A stretch of DNA of 64,000 nt from Agrobacterium rubi TR3 = NBRC 13261 (GTDB taxonomy: Bacteria > Pseudomonadota > Alphaproteobacteria > Rhizobiales > Rhizobiaceae), in NCBI RefSeq assembly GCF_000739935.1, contig NZ_BBJU01000016.1, forward strand, positions 124,001 through 188,000, in the 5' to 3' direction. Below the pieces are notes generated by a model. That model saw only the letters and a program-made list of their open reading frames with translations. It had not been told where the DNA came from and ran no database searches. Made by a program: the position numbers and the translations under genes. Below, piece after piece: positions 46,125 through 58,867 of this stretch; the stretch's first letter is position 1; every line of letters starts with the position of its first letter.

Positions 46125-49100
46125 ATGTCATTTCATATTACGCCGACCGCCGCCGCCCGTGATTCAGAAGCAAAGCAGATCGATCACAATGATTCGATCC
46201 GTTCCGCCTACTTCACGATTGATGAGTTGAGGAATTGCGGGGCCGAGCTTTCCAAATCCGGCGCCGAAGATTTACCCGGGTTCATGGAGTTCGACTTCTT
46301 CGCCCGCCATCGTGAAAACGAAAAGGAAATCCTGCGGGTTTATCGCTCGACCGCGGTGGATTCGGAAAACGGGGCAAACATTACCCCGGCTGCCGAATGG
46401 TTGCTGGACAACCATTATGTGATCGAAGAGGCCATTCAGGAAGTCCGCCGCGACTTTCCGCGCAAATTCTATCGTCAGCTTCCGACGATCAAGGTCGGCA
46501 AGTCCGAAATACCGCGCGTCATGGCGCTGGCTTGGCTCTATGTCGCCCACACCCACAGCACGATTTCCCGCGAAAGCATGACGGCGCTGGTCGAGGGGTA
46601 CCAGACATCGAAGACCCTGCAGATCGGCGAGCTCTGGGCTCTGCCGTCGATCCTGCGTTTTGTCCTTATCGAGAATCTGCGCCGCATTTCCATTCGCGTC
46701 GAGCGGTCGCGCCGCATGCGCCAGAAGGCGAACGAAGTCGTCGATGAGATCATTCGTCTCAACGAGGCCGAAACATCCTCGGCGCTGCTCAAGCAAATCG
46801 AATCTCTCGTCAGCGACCCCACCTTCTCCACCCAGTTCCTGTATCGCCTCAGAAACGGTTCGCAGACCTCCGGTTTTGCGCTGAACTGGCTTGAAGAGCG
46901 CCTGCACAGCACCGGCACCGACGCCGAAAACATCATGATGGCGGAACATAACCGCCTGGCATCCGGCAATGTGACGATGGGCAACATCGTCAAGAGCCTG
47001 CGCGAAATCGACGATACCGAATGGTCCGTCTGGTTCGAGGAAGTCAGCCACATCGACAAGGTTCTGCGCGAGCAGACCGACTATGAAACGCTCGATTTCG
47101 GTTCGCGCAACACCTATCGCAACACGGTCGAGCTTCTGGCCCGTCGTTCGCCAAAGACGGAAATCGAAGTGGCGCAAGCCGCCGTCGATATGGTCACCGA
47201 AGCGGCCAACTCCAGCGAAAAGCAACCGCATGCGCCCAACGTTGGCAGTTTCCTGATCGGCGAGCGCCGCGAAGAGCTGGAACGGAAGATCAAGTACAAT
47301 CCGCTGGTCTCCCAACGCATCGTCCGCTTCATGAGCAAGTTCAACTGGGCCTCCGTCGCGGTCCCGGTTATCGCTCTGACTGCGCTGGCTCTGGTCATCG
47401 TTGGCTGGTTCCTCGCAGACGCTGGCATGCCCTGGTATGTCATCACGGCGTTTCTTTTGATGTTTGCTCTGCCTGCTTCTGAAGGCGCCACAGGTCTCTT
47501 CAACACGGTCGTGACGTCCTTCGTCAAACCGTTCCGCCTCGTGGGATACGAATTCAAGGAAGGCATTCCGCAGGACGCCTGCACGCTCGTCGCCGTTCCC
47601 TGCATGATCACCAGCCGCGACAGCGTCGATGAGATGGTTCGCAACATCGAAGTCCATTACCTCGCCAATCCGCACGGGGAAATCTACTTCTCGCTGATCA
47701 GCGACTGGCGCGATGCGCCGCACGAACAGTCGGCCGAAGACGTCGAAATTCTCGAATATGCCAAGCGCGAAGTGGCAGCGCTCAGCTCCCGCTACGCTTT
47801 CGATGGCAAGACACGTTTCTTCCTGCTGCACCGCCGTCGTCTCTACAATCCGGCAGAAGGCAGCTGGATGGGCTGGGAGCGCAAGCGCGGCAAGCTGCAT
47901 GAACTGAACATGCTGCTGCGCGGCGACAAGGACACGACCTTCCTCAACGGCGCCAACATGGTGCCGCCGAACGTCAAATACGTCATGACGCTGGATGCCG
48001 ACACGCGCCTGATGCGCGACGCCGTCACCAAGCTCGTCGGCAAGATGCACCACCCGATCAACCGTCCGGTCCACGACCCTGAGACGGGGCGCGTGGTCCA
48101 TGGTTACGGCCTGCTCCAGCCGCGTGTGACACCGTCGCTCACCACCGGCAAGGACGCCTCGGTCTTCCAGCGCGTCTTTTCCATCAACCGCGGTATCGAC
48201 CCTTACGTCTTCACCGTGTCGGACGTTTATCAGGATTTGACCTCGGAAGGCACCTTCACCGGCAAGGGCCTTTATGACGTGGACGCTTTCGAGGCTGCCT
48301 TGAAGGGTCGCATCGATGAAAACGCCGTGCTCTCACACGACCTTCTCGAAGGTTCGTTCGCCCGTTGCGCTCTGGTGACGGACGTGGAACTGGTCGAAGA
48401 CTTCCCGACCCGTTACGAAGTCGAAGTCTCGCGTCAGCACCGCTGGGCGCGTGGCGACTGGCAGCTTCTGCCTTACATCATGGACATGAAGCGCGGCGTG
48501 ACCGGCATCGGTCGCTGGAAGATGATCGACAACCTGCGCCGTTCGCTCACACCGATTGCCTGGTTTGCCGCGTCCGTTCTCGGCTGGTACTTCATGGGTC
48601 CGGTCGGCGCGCTGATCTGGCAGATCCTGCTGATCTTCTCGCTCTTCGTCGCACCGACGATTTCCTTGCTTGCCGGTCTAGTACCACGCTCCACGGATAT
48701 CGTGCCGCAGGCGCATTTCCACACGCTGTGGTCTGAAATCCGCGCGACAAACGCGCAGGTCGCCCTGCGTATCGTCTTCATCGCCGACAGCGCCTGCATG
48801 ATGGCCGACGCCATTGTCCGCTCGCTCTATCGCCTCTTCGTCAGCGGCAAGCTGATGCTGGAATGGCGCACCGCAGCCAGCATCCAGGGCAGCGCTCAGG
48901 GCAGCATTCTCGATTATTACCGGCAGATGTGGCACGCGCCCGTCGTTGCGCTTATCGGCCTCGCCTTTGCAGCCCTTCCAGGCGACAACGCCTTCCTCGT
49001 CGGCCTGCCCTTTGCCCTGATGTGGGTCTTTTCTCCCGTCGTGGCCTGGTATGTCAGCCAATCCGCCGAAACCGAAGATCGCCTGTTCGTTTCGGAACAT

Positions 49101-52100
49101 GTCTCCAGCGAGCTGCGCAAGATCGCTCGCCGCACATGGCGCTATTACGAGGCCTTCGTCACCGCCAACGAAAACTATCTGCCGCCGGATAACTATCAGG
49201 AAACCCCTGTACCCATGGTGGCCAGCCGCACGTCGCCGACCAATATCGGCGTCTACCTGCTGTCGGTGATTTCGGCGCGCCAGTTCGGCTGGATCAGCTT
49301 CTCGGAAACCGTCGAGCGGATGGAAAAGACCATCGAGACGGTCGAGAAGATGGAGAAGCACCGCGGCCATCTGTACAACTGGTATCACACCGACACACTC
49401 CAGACGCTCGGACCCCGTTACGTGTCCGCCGTCGACAGCGGCAACCTTGCCGGTCATCTGATCGCCATCTCCTCTGCCTGCCGCCAGTGGGCGGAAGCAA
49501 CATCGGCGCATCTTCAGGGCAATCTCGACGGTATTGGCGACGTTGCCGGTATCCTGCGCGAAACGCTGAAGGAACTGCCAGACGATCGAAAGAACCTGCG
49601 GCCTCTGCATCGCCGCCTGGAAGAACGCATCATCGGCTTCTCCAACGCCTTGGCATCTGTCAAGCGCGAGCATGAGTTCGCCTCCATCCGCGTCATCAAT
49701 CTGGCCGTGCTGGCCCGTGACATCCAGAAACTGGCCTCCAACCTCAATCTGGAAGTCAAGAACGAGCAGAGCGCGGAAATCACCCGCTGGGCACAGTCGC
49801 TGGTCGATTGCTGCGAAGCGCATATTTCCGACAGCGCCTTTGACCTGTCCACCATCGATCCGCTGCGTGACCGCCTGATGTCCCTTCAGGAACGCAGCCG
49901 CGATCTCGCTTTCTCGATGGATTTCGCCTTCCTGTACCGCAAGGATCGTCGCCTTCTGTCGATCGGTTACCGCGTCGACAGCAAGGAACTGGACGAAGCC
50001 TGCTACGACCTTCTGGCGTCGGAATGCCGTCTCACCAGCCTGTTTGCAATCGCCAAGGGCGATCTGCCGACGGAACACTGGTATCGTCTCGGTCGTCAGG
50101 TCGTGCCGATCGGCGCACAGGGCGCGCTGGTCTCTTGGTCGGGCTCGATGTTCGAATATCTGATGCCACCGCTCGTCATGCAGGAGCGTCACGGCGGTAT
50201 CTTGAACCAGACCAACAATCTGATCGTCAAGGAACAGATCAGCCACGGCCGTCGTCTCGGCACGCCATGGGGCATTTCCGAAGCGGCCTTCAATGCCCGC
50301 GACCACAACATGAACTACCAGTACACCAACTTCGGTGTACCCACTCTCGGCCTCAAGCGCGGCCTTGGCCAGAACGCCGTAATCGCGCCTTACGCCTCCA
50401 TCCTTGCCTCGCAATACGATCCGGATGCGGCTCTCGAAAACCTCGAAAAGCTGCGCAAGCTGGGCGCACTCGGCCAATACGGCTTCCATGATGCCGTCGA
50501 CTTCACGCCGACACGTGTGCCGGATGGCAAGGTCTGCGCCGTCGTCTACAACTACTATGCCCACCACCATGGCATGTCGATTGCAGCCGTCGCCAACGTC
50601 GTTCTCGACGGTGTGTTGCGCGAACTCTTCCACGCCGATCCGGTGATCGAAGCCGCCGAACTGCTGCTTCAGGAGAAGGCGCCGCGCGAAGTTCCCGTGA
50701 TGAGTGCCAAATACGAGCCGGAAACACCCGGCAAGGAACAGGCAGACCTCCTGCGTGCAGAGGTTCGCACCATCGCCGATCCAGCCGTGCGCGACCGCGA
50801 CGTCGTGTTCCTGTCCAACGGCCACTACTCGACCATGCTGACGGCAACGGGTGCCGGTTATTCCAAGTGGAATGGCCTTGCCATCTCGCGCTGGAAACCC
50901 GACCCGACCGAAGATCGCTGGGGCACGTTCCTGTTCCTGCGCGATACGACATCCGGCGAATGGTGGAGTGCGACCGCAGAACCGCGTGTTGCCGAAGGTG
51001 AAAAGACGAAAACCGTCTTTACCGATGACAGGGCCGAGTTCCACAAGACGGTTGGCGATCTGCAAAGCGTTGTCGAATCCATCGTCGCGACAGAGCACGA
51101 TGCCGAAGGCCGCCGTGTGACCCTCCTCAATGTCGGCTCGGAAGATCGCTACATCGAAGTGACCTCCTATATGGAGCCCGTTATCGCCAATGATGACGAT
51201 GACAGCGCCCACCCTCTGTTCTCGCGCATGTTCGTGCAGACGGAAATCGGCAAGCGTGGCGATGTCATTCGCGCCTGGCGCAACAAGCGCAGCCCAAGCG
51301 AGCCGAGCACGGTCATCGCGCATCTGGCAGCAGACAATGCCGGTCCGGCACGCCCGACCGAATTCGAAACGGACCGCGCCAAATTCCTGGGCCGTGGCCG
51401 TTCGCTCGGTGAAGCCGCCGCGTTCGATCCCGGTGCGACACTGTCGGGAATGGACGGCTTTACGCTCGACCCGATCCTGTCGCTGCGCCGCGTCGTGCGC
51501 GTACCCGCAGGCAAAAAGGTTAGCGTGATCTTCTGGACCATCGCCGCACCAAGCCGCGAAGAGGTGGACAAGGCGATCGATCGTTACCGCCACCCGGATG
51601 CGTTTGCGCATGAGCTGGTGCATGCCTGGACACGCACACAGGTGCAGATGCGCCATGTTGGCGTGTCGTCGCAGCAGGCCGCAGCCTTCCAGCACCTGGC
51701 CCGCTACCTCGTCTATCCAGACATGCACCTGCGCGCCGATGCCGATACGCTGAAAACCGGTCTCGCCTCGCAGCGTTCGCTGTGGCCACTGGCAATCTCC
51801 GGCGATTTCCCGATCTTCAGCCTTCGTATCAACGACGACATGGATATGGATATCGCTCGCGAAGCCTTGAGCGCGCACGAATATCTGCGCGCCCGCGGCG
51901 TCATTTTCGATCTCGTCATCGTCAATGAACGCGCAGCCTCCTACGCGCAGGATATGCAGCACGCTCTGGACTTCATCTCCGAAGCGCAACGTCGCATCAA
52001 CCCGGCAGATGGCGGCAGACAGCACGTCTTTTCCGTTCGCCGCGATCTGATCGATGAGGAAACTTGGTCGGCACTGCTGGCAGCCTCGCGTGTCGTCCTT

Positions 52101-54617
52101 CACGTGCGCAACGGCAAGATCGTTGATCAGGTCAACCGCGCCGTCTCACTGTTTGCCGCCCACCGTGGGCCGGAAGGCAGCGAGCTGGCCGGGGCACGTC
52201 TTCCCGCAAAGGTCTTCCCGGTCGCGGAAGCCATCGAAGATGCCGATGATCTGGACTTCTGGAACGGCTTTGGTGGCTTCACCAAGTCGGGCGACGAATA
52301 TGTCGTGCGCCTGCACGGTGGCCAGGCAACGCCGCAGCCATGGATCAACGTCATCTCCAACGAACGCTTCGGCTGCCACATTTCGGCGGAAGGCGCAGGC
52401 TTCACCTGGAGCCGCAATTCGCGTGACTACCAGCTGACGCCATGGAGCAACGATCCGGTCGTCAACCGTCCGGGTGAGGCCATTTATGTGGCCGATGTCG
52501 AAAACGGTAAGGTGCACTCGCCGTTCGCAGCCCTGTCGCGCAATCCAGAAGCGGTGTTTGAGACCCGCCATGGCCTGGGTTACTCGGTGTTCAGAAGCGT
52601 CGAAGACGGTCTTGATATCGAGGTTACACAGACGGTCGACCGCGAAAAGCCGGTCAAGCTGTCGCGCCTGACGGTCCGCAATGTCGGCACGCAGAACCGC
52701 CGTTTGAAGACCTATGGTTATGTGGAATGGGTTCTGGGCAACAATCCCCAGAAGTCGGCGCCGTTCATCCTCAGCACCCATGATGAGGAAACCGGTGCAC
52801 TGTTTGCCTCCAACCCTTACAGCATCGATTACAACGCCCGTGCCGCTTTCCTCTCCATGGAAGGCCCCGCAGCCAGCTTCACCACCAGCAAACGCGAATT
52901 CATCGGTCGTTACGGCTCGATCGTTTCGCCGCAGGCGGTCGTCTCGGGTGCCGCGCTCTCGGGCAGCCTTGAACTCGATGGAGCACCCTGTGCCGCCATC
53001 ATGCAGGAAATCCACCTGAAGCCCGGTGAAGAACGTCACGTGATGTTCTATCTGGGTGATGCCGATACCGCAGACGAGGCTCGCGCTGTCGTAAAGGATA
53101 TCCGCCAGTCGGATTTCGATGCGGTGCTCAACGCCAACAAGGACTTCTGGAAGGGCTTTACCGGCCAGTTGCAGGTGTCCACACCGGATGCCGGCTTCAA
53201 CCACATGGTCAACAGCTGGCTGCCGTATCAGGCACTGGCCTGCCGCATCCTTGCCCGTACCGCCTTCTATCAGTCCAGCGGCGCCTTCGGCTTCCGCGAC
53301 CAGTTGCAGGATACGCTGGCCTTCCTGCTCTACCAGCCGGAACTTGCCCGCGAACAAATCCTGCGCGCAGCTGGACGCCAGTTCGTTGAAGGTGATGTCC
53401 AGCATTGGTGGTTGCCACTGACGGGTGCCGGTGTGCGCACGACGATCTCGGACGATGTCGTCTGGCTCGCCTACGCAACCCACCAGTACATTGCCGCCAC
53501 CGGCGACAAGGCAATCCTCGAAGAAGACGTGGCGTTCCTCAAGGGTCAGACCTTGACGCCCGGTCAGCACGACGCCTTCTTCCAGCCGGAAACCAGCGAA
53601 AAGACGGCAAGCCTTTATGAGCATGCTGCACTTGCACTGGATCTCGCCATCCACCGCACCGGTGAAAACGGCCTGCCGCTCATTCTGGGTGGCGACTGGA
53701 ACGATGGCATGAACCGCGTTGGCGTCGCCGGTAAGGGCACCAGCGTCTGGCTCGGCTGGTTCCTCGCAGGCACCCTGCGGGATTTCATTGAAATCGCGCA
53801 AGAACGTCGTGATCTCGATCGCGTCGAAAAATGGAAGACACATCGCGACAAGCTGCGCGCTGCCCTGGAAACGGCTGGCTGGGACGGTGACTATTACCGT
53901 CGTGGCTACTTCGATGATGGCACCCCGCTCGGCTCCATCACCAGCGAAGAATGCCGCATCGATTCTCTCGGCCAGAGCTGGAGCGTGCTGTCAGGCGAAG
54001 GCGAAGAGCAGCGCTCGGGCCAGGCCATGGATGCCGTGATGAAGGAACTTGTCGATGAGGAGACGGGCATTATCCGCCTCTTCACACCTCCCTTCTCTCG
54101 CTCGCCACAGGACCCGGGCTATATCAAAGCCTATCCGCCGGGCGTGCGTGAAAACGGCGGCCAATACACCCATGCCGCAACCTGGGTGGTTCTGGCGCTG
54201 GCGAAAATGGGTCGCAACGAGGATGCATGGAAGTGCTTCTCGATGCTCAATCCGGTCAACCACGCGCTCGACCGTCCGTCGTCTGAGACCTACCGTGTCG
54301 AACCCTATGTGGTGACGGCGGATGTCTATGGCGCAGGCGCCTATTCGGGTCGCGGTGGCTGGAGCTGGTACACCGGTTCTGCCGGCTGGCTCTACCGCGC
54401 CGCCGTCGAAGGTATTCTCGGCATCACCCGCGTCGATGGCAAGCTGCACATCGCCCCATCGCTGCCGCAGGCCTGGGACGGCTTCTCGGCCAAGATCACG
54501 CTCGAGGGCAAAGTCCGCGAGGTCGCCGTGAAGCGCAATGAAGGTTCCGCGGATGTCGAGGTTTTGATCGACGGCAAGCCGGTCACCGGAACCGATAAGG
54601 CGATCGCCTTCGATTGA
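46125..54617 (+). CDS. chvB: Cyclic beta-1,2-glucan synthase
   Basis: 2830 residues, matching ChvB/NdvB. An N-terminal region (to about 400) precedes membrane helices near 410-455; the GT84 glucosyltransferase domain (about 480-800) has the DAD motif at 624-626 (LDADTRL) and QHRWARGDW at about 771. More membrane helices lie near 808-850 and 940-975. The C-terminal half carries the glycoside-phosphorylase-like GH94 region (about 2330-2800, with GGDWNDGMNRVG), which controls chain length. The enzyme uses UDP-glucose to initiate, elongate and cyclise the glucan in the inner membrane for export by ChvA. It forms its own unit, with a terminator behind. Confidence 0.98.
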   Translation: MSFHITPTAAARDSEAKQIDHNDSIRSAYFTIDELRNCGAELSKSGAEDLPGFMEFDFFARHRENEKEILRVYRSTAVDSENGANITPAAEWLLDNHYVIEEAIQEVRRDFPRKFYRQLPTIKVGKSEIPRVMALAWLYVAHTHSTISRESMTALVEGYQTSKTLQIGELWALPSILRFVLIENLRRISIRVERSRRMRQKANEVVDEIIRLNEAETSSALLKQIESLVSDPTFSTQFLYRLRNGSQTSGFALNWLEERLHSTGTDAENIMMAEHNRLASGNVTMGNIVKSLREIDDTEWSVWFEEVSHIDKVLREQTDYETLDFGSRNTYRNTVELLARRSPKTEIEVAQAAVDMVTEAANSSEKQPHAPNVGSFLIGERREELERKIKYNPLVSQRIVRFMSKFNWASVAVPVIALTALALVIVGWFLADAGMPWYVITAFLLMFALPASEGATGLFNTVVTSFVKPFRLVGYEFKEGIPQDACTLVAVPCMITSRDSVDEMVRNIEVHYLANPHGEIYFSLISDWRDAPHEQSAEDVEILEYAKREVAALSSRYAFDGKTRFFLLHRRRLYNPAEGSWMGWERKRGKLHELNMLLRGDKDTTFLNGANMVPPNVKYVMTLDADTRLMRDAVTKLVGKMHHPINRPVHDPETGRVVHGYGLLQPRVTPSLTTGKDASVFQRVFSINRGIDPYVFTVSDVYQDLTSEGTFTGKGLYDVDAFEAALKGRIDENAVLSHDLLEGSFARCALVTDVELVEDFPTRYEVEVSRQHRWARGDWQLLPYIMDMKRGVTGIGRWKMIDNLRRSLTPIAWFAASVLGWYFMGPVGALIWQILLIFSLFVAPTISLLAGLVPRSTDIVPQAHFHTLWSEIRATNAQVALRIVFIADSACMMADAIVRSLYRLFVSGKLMLEWRTAASIQGSAQGSILDYYRQMWHAPVVALIGLAFAALPGDNAFLVGLPFALMWVFSPVVAWYVSQSAETEDRLFVSEHVSSELRKIARRTWRYYEAFVTANENYLPPDNYQETPVPMVASRTSPTNIGVYLLSVISARQFGWISFSETVERMEKTIETVEKMEKHRGHLYNWYHTDTLQTLGPRYVSAVDSGNLAGHLIAISSACRQWAEATSAHLQGNLDGIGDVAGILRETLKELPDDRKNLRPLHRRLEERIIGFSNALASVKREHEFASIRVINLAVLARDIQKLASNLNLEVKNEQSAEITRWAQSLVDCCEAHISDSAFDLSTIDPLRDRLMSLQERSRDLAFSMDFAFLYRKDRRLLSIGYRVDSKELDEACYDLLASECRLTSLFAIAKGDLPTEHWYRLGRQVVPIGAQGALVSWSGSMFEYLMPPLVMQERHGGILNQTNNLIVKEQISHGRRLGTPWGISEAAFNARDHNMNYQYTNFGVPTLGLKRGLGQNAVIAPYASILASQYDPDAALENLEKLRKLGALGQYGFHDAVDFTPTRVPDGKVCAVVYNYYAHHHGMSIAAVANVVLDGVLRELFHADPVIEAAELLLQEKAPREVPVMSAKYEPETPGKEQADLLRAEVRTIADPAVRDRDVVFLSNGHYSTMLTATGAGYSKWNGLAISRWKPDPTEDRWGTFLFLRDTTSGEWWSATAEPRVAEGEKTKTVFTDDRAEFHKTVGDLQSVVESIVATEHDAEGRRVTLLNVGSEDRYIEVTSYMEPVIANDDDDSAHPLFSRMFVQTEIGKRGDVIRAWRNKRSPSEPSTVIAHLAADNAGPARPTEFETDRAKFLGRGRSLGEAAAFDPGATLSGMDGFTLDPILSLRRVVRVPAGKKVSVIFWTIAAPSREEVDKAIDRYRHPDAFAHELVHAWTRTQVQMRHVGVSSQQAAAFQHLARYLVYPDMHLRADADTLKTGLASQRSLWPLAISGDFPIFSLRINDDMDMDIAREALSAHEYLRARGVIFDLVIVNERAASYAQDMQHALDFISEAQRRINPADGGRQHVFSVRRDLIDEETWSALLAASRVVLHVRNGKIVDQVNRAVSLFAAHRGPEGSELAGARLPAKVFPVAEAIEDADDLDFWNGFGGFTKSGDEYVVRLHGGQATPQPWINVISNERFGCHISAEGAGFTWSRNSRDYQLTPWSNDPVVNRPGEAIYVADVENGKVHSPFAALSRNPEAVFETRHGLGYSVFRSVEDGLDIEVTQTVDREKPVKLSRLTVRNVGTQNRRLKTYGYVEWVLGNNPQKSAPFILSTHDEETGALFASNPYSIDYNARAAFLSMEGPAASFTTSKREFIGRYGSIVSPQAVVSGAALSGSLELDGAPCAAIMQEIHLKPGEERHVMFYLGDADTADEARAVVKDIRQSDFDAVLNANKDFWKGFTGQLQVSTPDAGFNHMVNSWLPYQALACRILARTAFYQSSGAFGFRDQLQDTLAFLLYQPELAREQILRAAGRQFVEGDVQHWWLPLTGAGVRTTISDDVVWLAYATHQYIAATGDKAILEEDVAFLKGQTLTPGQHDAFFQPETSEKTASLYEHAALALDLAIHRTGENGLPLILGGDWNDGMNRVGVAGKGTSVWLGWFLAGTLRDFIEIAQERRDLDRVEKWKTHRDKLRAALETAGWDGDYYRRGYFDDGTPLGSITSEECRIDSLGQSWSVLSGEGEEQRSGQAMDAVMKELVDEETGIIRLFTPPFSRSPQDPGYIKAYPPGVRENGGQYTHAATWVVLALAKMGRNEDAWKCFSMLNPVNHALDRPSSETYRVEPYVVTADVYGAGAYSGRGGWSWYTGSAGWLYRAAVEGILGITRVDGKLHIAPSLPQAWDGFSAKITLEGKVREVAVKRNEGSADVEVLIDGKPVTGTDKAIAFD

Positions 54618-54650
54618 TATCAAAAGGGGCTTAGGCCAGACCGCGCAACA

Positions 54651-54684
54651 AAAAGCCACGGCACCGAAAGATGCCGTGGCTTTT
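54651..54684 (+). terminator. Intrinsic terminator after chvB
   Basis: AAAAGCCACGGCA (54651-54663) and TGCCGTGGCTTTT (54672-54684) form a perfect 13-bp stem with an 8-nt loop, 34 nt after the stop. Confidence 0.92.
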
Positions 54685-54756
54685 ATGTTTGGTAACATGC
54701 GTCGAACGCAACAGCGGCAATCAAGGTGCCTCGTGACGTGAAGCCACACATTCCGC

Positions 54757-54810
54757 CCTCATGCTGAGGTGCTTTGACCGAAGGGCAAAGCCTTCGGAGC
54801 ATCCTTGGCT
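54757..54810. repeat. Palindromic intergenic repeat downstream of chvB and yggS
   Basis: CCTCA-TGC-TGAGG (54757-54769) is followed by CCGAAGG (54778-54784) / CCTTCGG (54791-54797) with a 6-nt loop, and GGTGCT / AGCATCC enclose the latter. The arrangement resembles dispersed palindromic elements I recall from rhizobial intergenic regions; the copy number here is unknown. It may also end the yggS transcript. Confidence 0.5.
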
Positions 54811-54833
54811 AGCACGCTTGAATCGAAAAGCGA

Positions 54834-55493
54834 TCAGCGCGTGCCGAAGATCGCCGACCCGACGCGCACGCTGGTTGCGCCGAATTCAATCGCCGTCTCG
54901 AAATCACCGGACATGCCCATGGACAGCTTTTCCAGGCCGCATTCCTTGGCAAGCTTTGCCAACAGCGCAAAATGCGGGCCGGGATATTCCTCGGCTGGCG
55001 GGATGCACATCAGACCTTCCACATTCAGCTTCAATTCGTCGCGGCACATGGCGACGAAAGCCACTGTCTCGCGTGGATCGATGCCTGCCTTTTGCGGCTC
55101 CATGCCTGTGTTGACCTGCACGTAAAAGCGCAGCGCCCGGTCCTGTTTGGTGCATTCATCCGCAAGGGCACGGGCAATCTTTTCACGATCGACCGTTTCG
55201 ATCACATCGAACAGCTCAACCGCATCCGCCGCCTTGTTGGATTGCAGCGGGCCGATCAGATGCAGTTCGATACCATCCGTCTTTTCCTTCAGCGCTGGCC
55301 ACTTGCCCTGCGCCTCCTGCACCCGGTTTTCACCGAAAATGCGCTGGCCGCAATCGATCACCGGCTGGATCGTGTCGCCATCGAAGGTTTTCGAGACGGC
55401 AACAAGATTGACTGTGCCCGGTTTGCGACCGGCTTTTTCCGCAACCGCTGCAATCCGCTGCGTGACATCTTCAAGACGCGCTTCGATTTCCAT
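54834..55493 (-). CDS. YggS family pyridoxal phosphate homeostasis protein
   Basis: 219 residues, single TIM-barrel domain. PLP-binding Lys35 is in NLVAVSKTF; FGENRVQEAQGKW, HLIGPLQSNK and GLMCIPPAEE are family signatures, and SMGMSGDFETAIEFGATSVRVGSAIFG closes the phosphate-binding end. Homologues (YggS, PLPBP/PROSC) bind PLP without enzymatic activity and balance B6 vitamers and amino-acid pools. It diverges from leuS across about 190 nt. Confidence 0.94.
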   Translation of the reverse strand: MEIEARLEDVTQRIAAVAEKAGRKPGTVNLVAVSKTFDGDTIQPVIDCGQRIFGENRVQEAQGKWPALKEKTDGIELHLIGPLQSNKAADAVELFDVIETVDREKIARALADECTKQDRALRFYVQVNTGMEPQKAGIDPRETVAFVAMCRDELKLNVEGLMCIPPAEEYPGPHFALLAKLAKECGLEKLSMGMSGDFETAIEFGATSVRVGSAIFGTR

Positions 55494-55687
55494 GTCAAAC
55501 CTTCACTTTATCAAGGGATAAGGGTTTCAGTAGCCGCCGCCTGCCTTGATGCCAAGCACCATTGTCACCATTTGGACGCTGTCGACCAAGATTGCGTCCA
55601 TCGCAAGCCCTGCCAAACTTGACGCATAGGCCGTTTCGTGGTGAAGGTCAGCGCGAATTTTCCCCTTGATACCCGGATTTCAGAAGT

Positions 55688-58307
<2,620 letters not shown>

Positions 58308-58318
<11 letters not shown>

Positions 58319-58856
58319 TGCCTATTCCAAATGGGGCCGCATAGCAGCCGCAATCTCCGTTGTTTTGTTTGCAGGTATTCTTTCAGGATGCCAGGTTCGT
58401 CCTTTGTATGGCGAAGCGTCCGGCACCCGCCAGAAGCTTGAAAGCGTCAGCTTCGCCAGTGCTGGCGACCGCATTACCCAGGAAGTGCGCAACCATCTGG
58501 TCTTCCTTGCTTACGGTGGCGCAGGCGCACCGACGACCAAGGACTACATGGTCAAGCTGACCGTGACCTCCAGCGCGACATCGACCGAAGTCACCGACGA
58601 CACCAGCCTGTCGATCGGTCGCAACAATTATGACGGTCCCTATCCCGGTCGCGTCAGCATGACCGGCAAATATGTGATCACCCGCGTTTCGGATGGTCAG
58701 GTCATGCGCGCTGCCACCCGCACCGTCACCTCCATGCTCGACCTGCCACAGCAGGAATTCGCCAAGATTCGCGCCATTCGCGATGGTGAAAACCGCGCCG
58801 CACGGGAGCTTGCCGAGATCATCGGTACGGATATCGCTGCCACTCTCAGCCGCTGA
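58308..58856 (+). CDS. lptE: LPS assembly lipoprotein LptE
   Basis: About 182 residues. An N-terminal signal peptide ends in a lipobox (ILSGC, Cys28), followed by QVRPLYGE, the family's conserved first strand, and a C-terminal helix ending with an Ala-rich AATLSR. LptE plugs the LptD barrel in the outer membrane and helps insert LPS. Two tandem TTG codons (58308, 58311) are possible starts, with AAGGA about 9-12 nt upstream; both overlap the leuS stop. Confidence rests on signal, length and position, as LptE sequences are variable. Confidence 0.9.
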
Positions 58857-58867
58857 GAGCCGCCGTC

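Noticed and set aside
48678-52103. Open frame of more than 1100 codons antisense to chvB, and shorter ones near 46272-48101 and 52146-53843
   Set aside because: They mirror the codon bias of the high-GC synthase gene, have no start signals or recognisable domains, and the sense strand has full homology to ChvB throughout.
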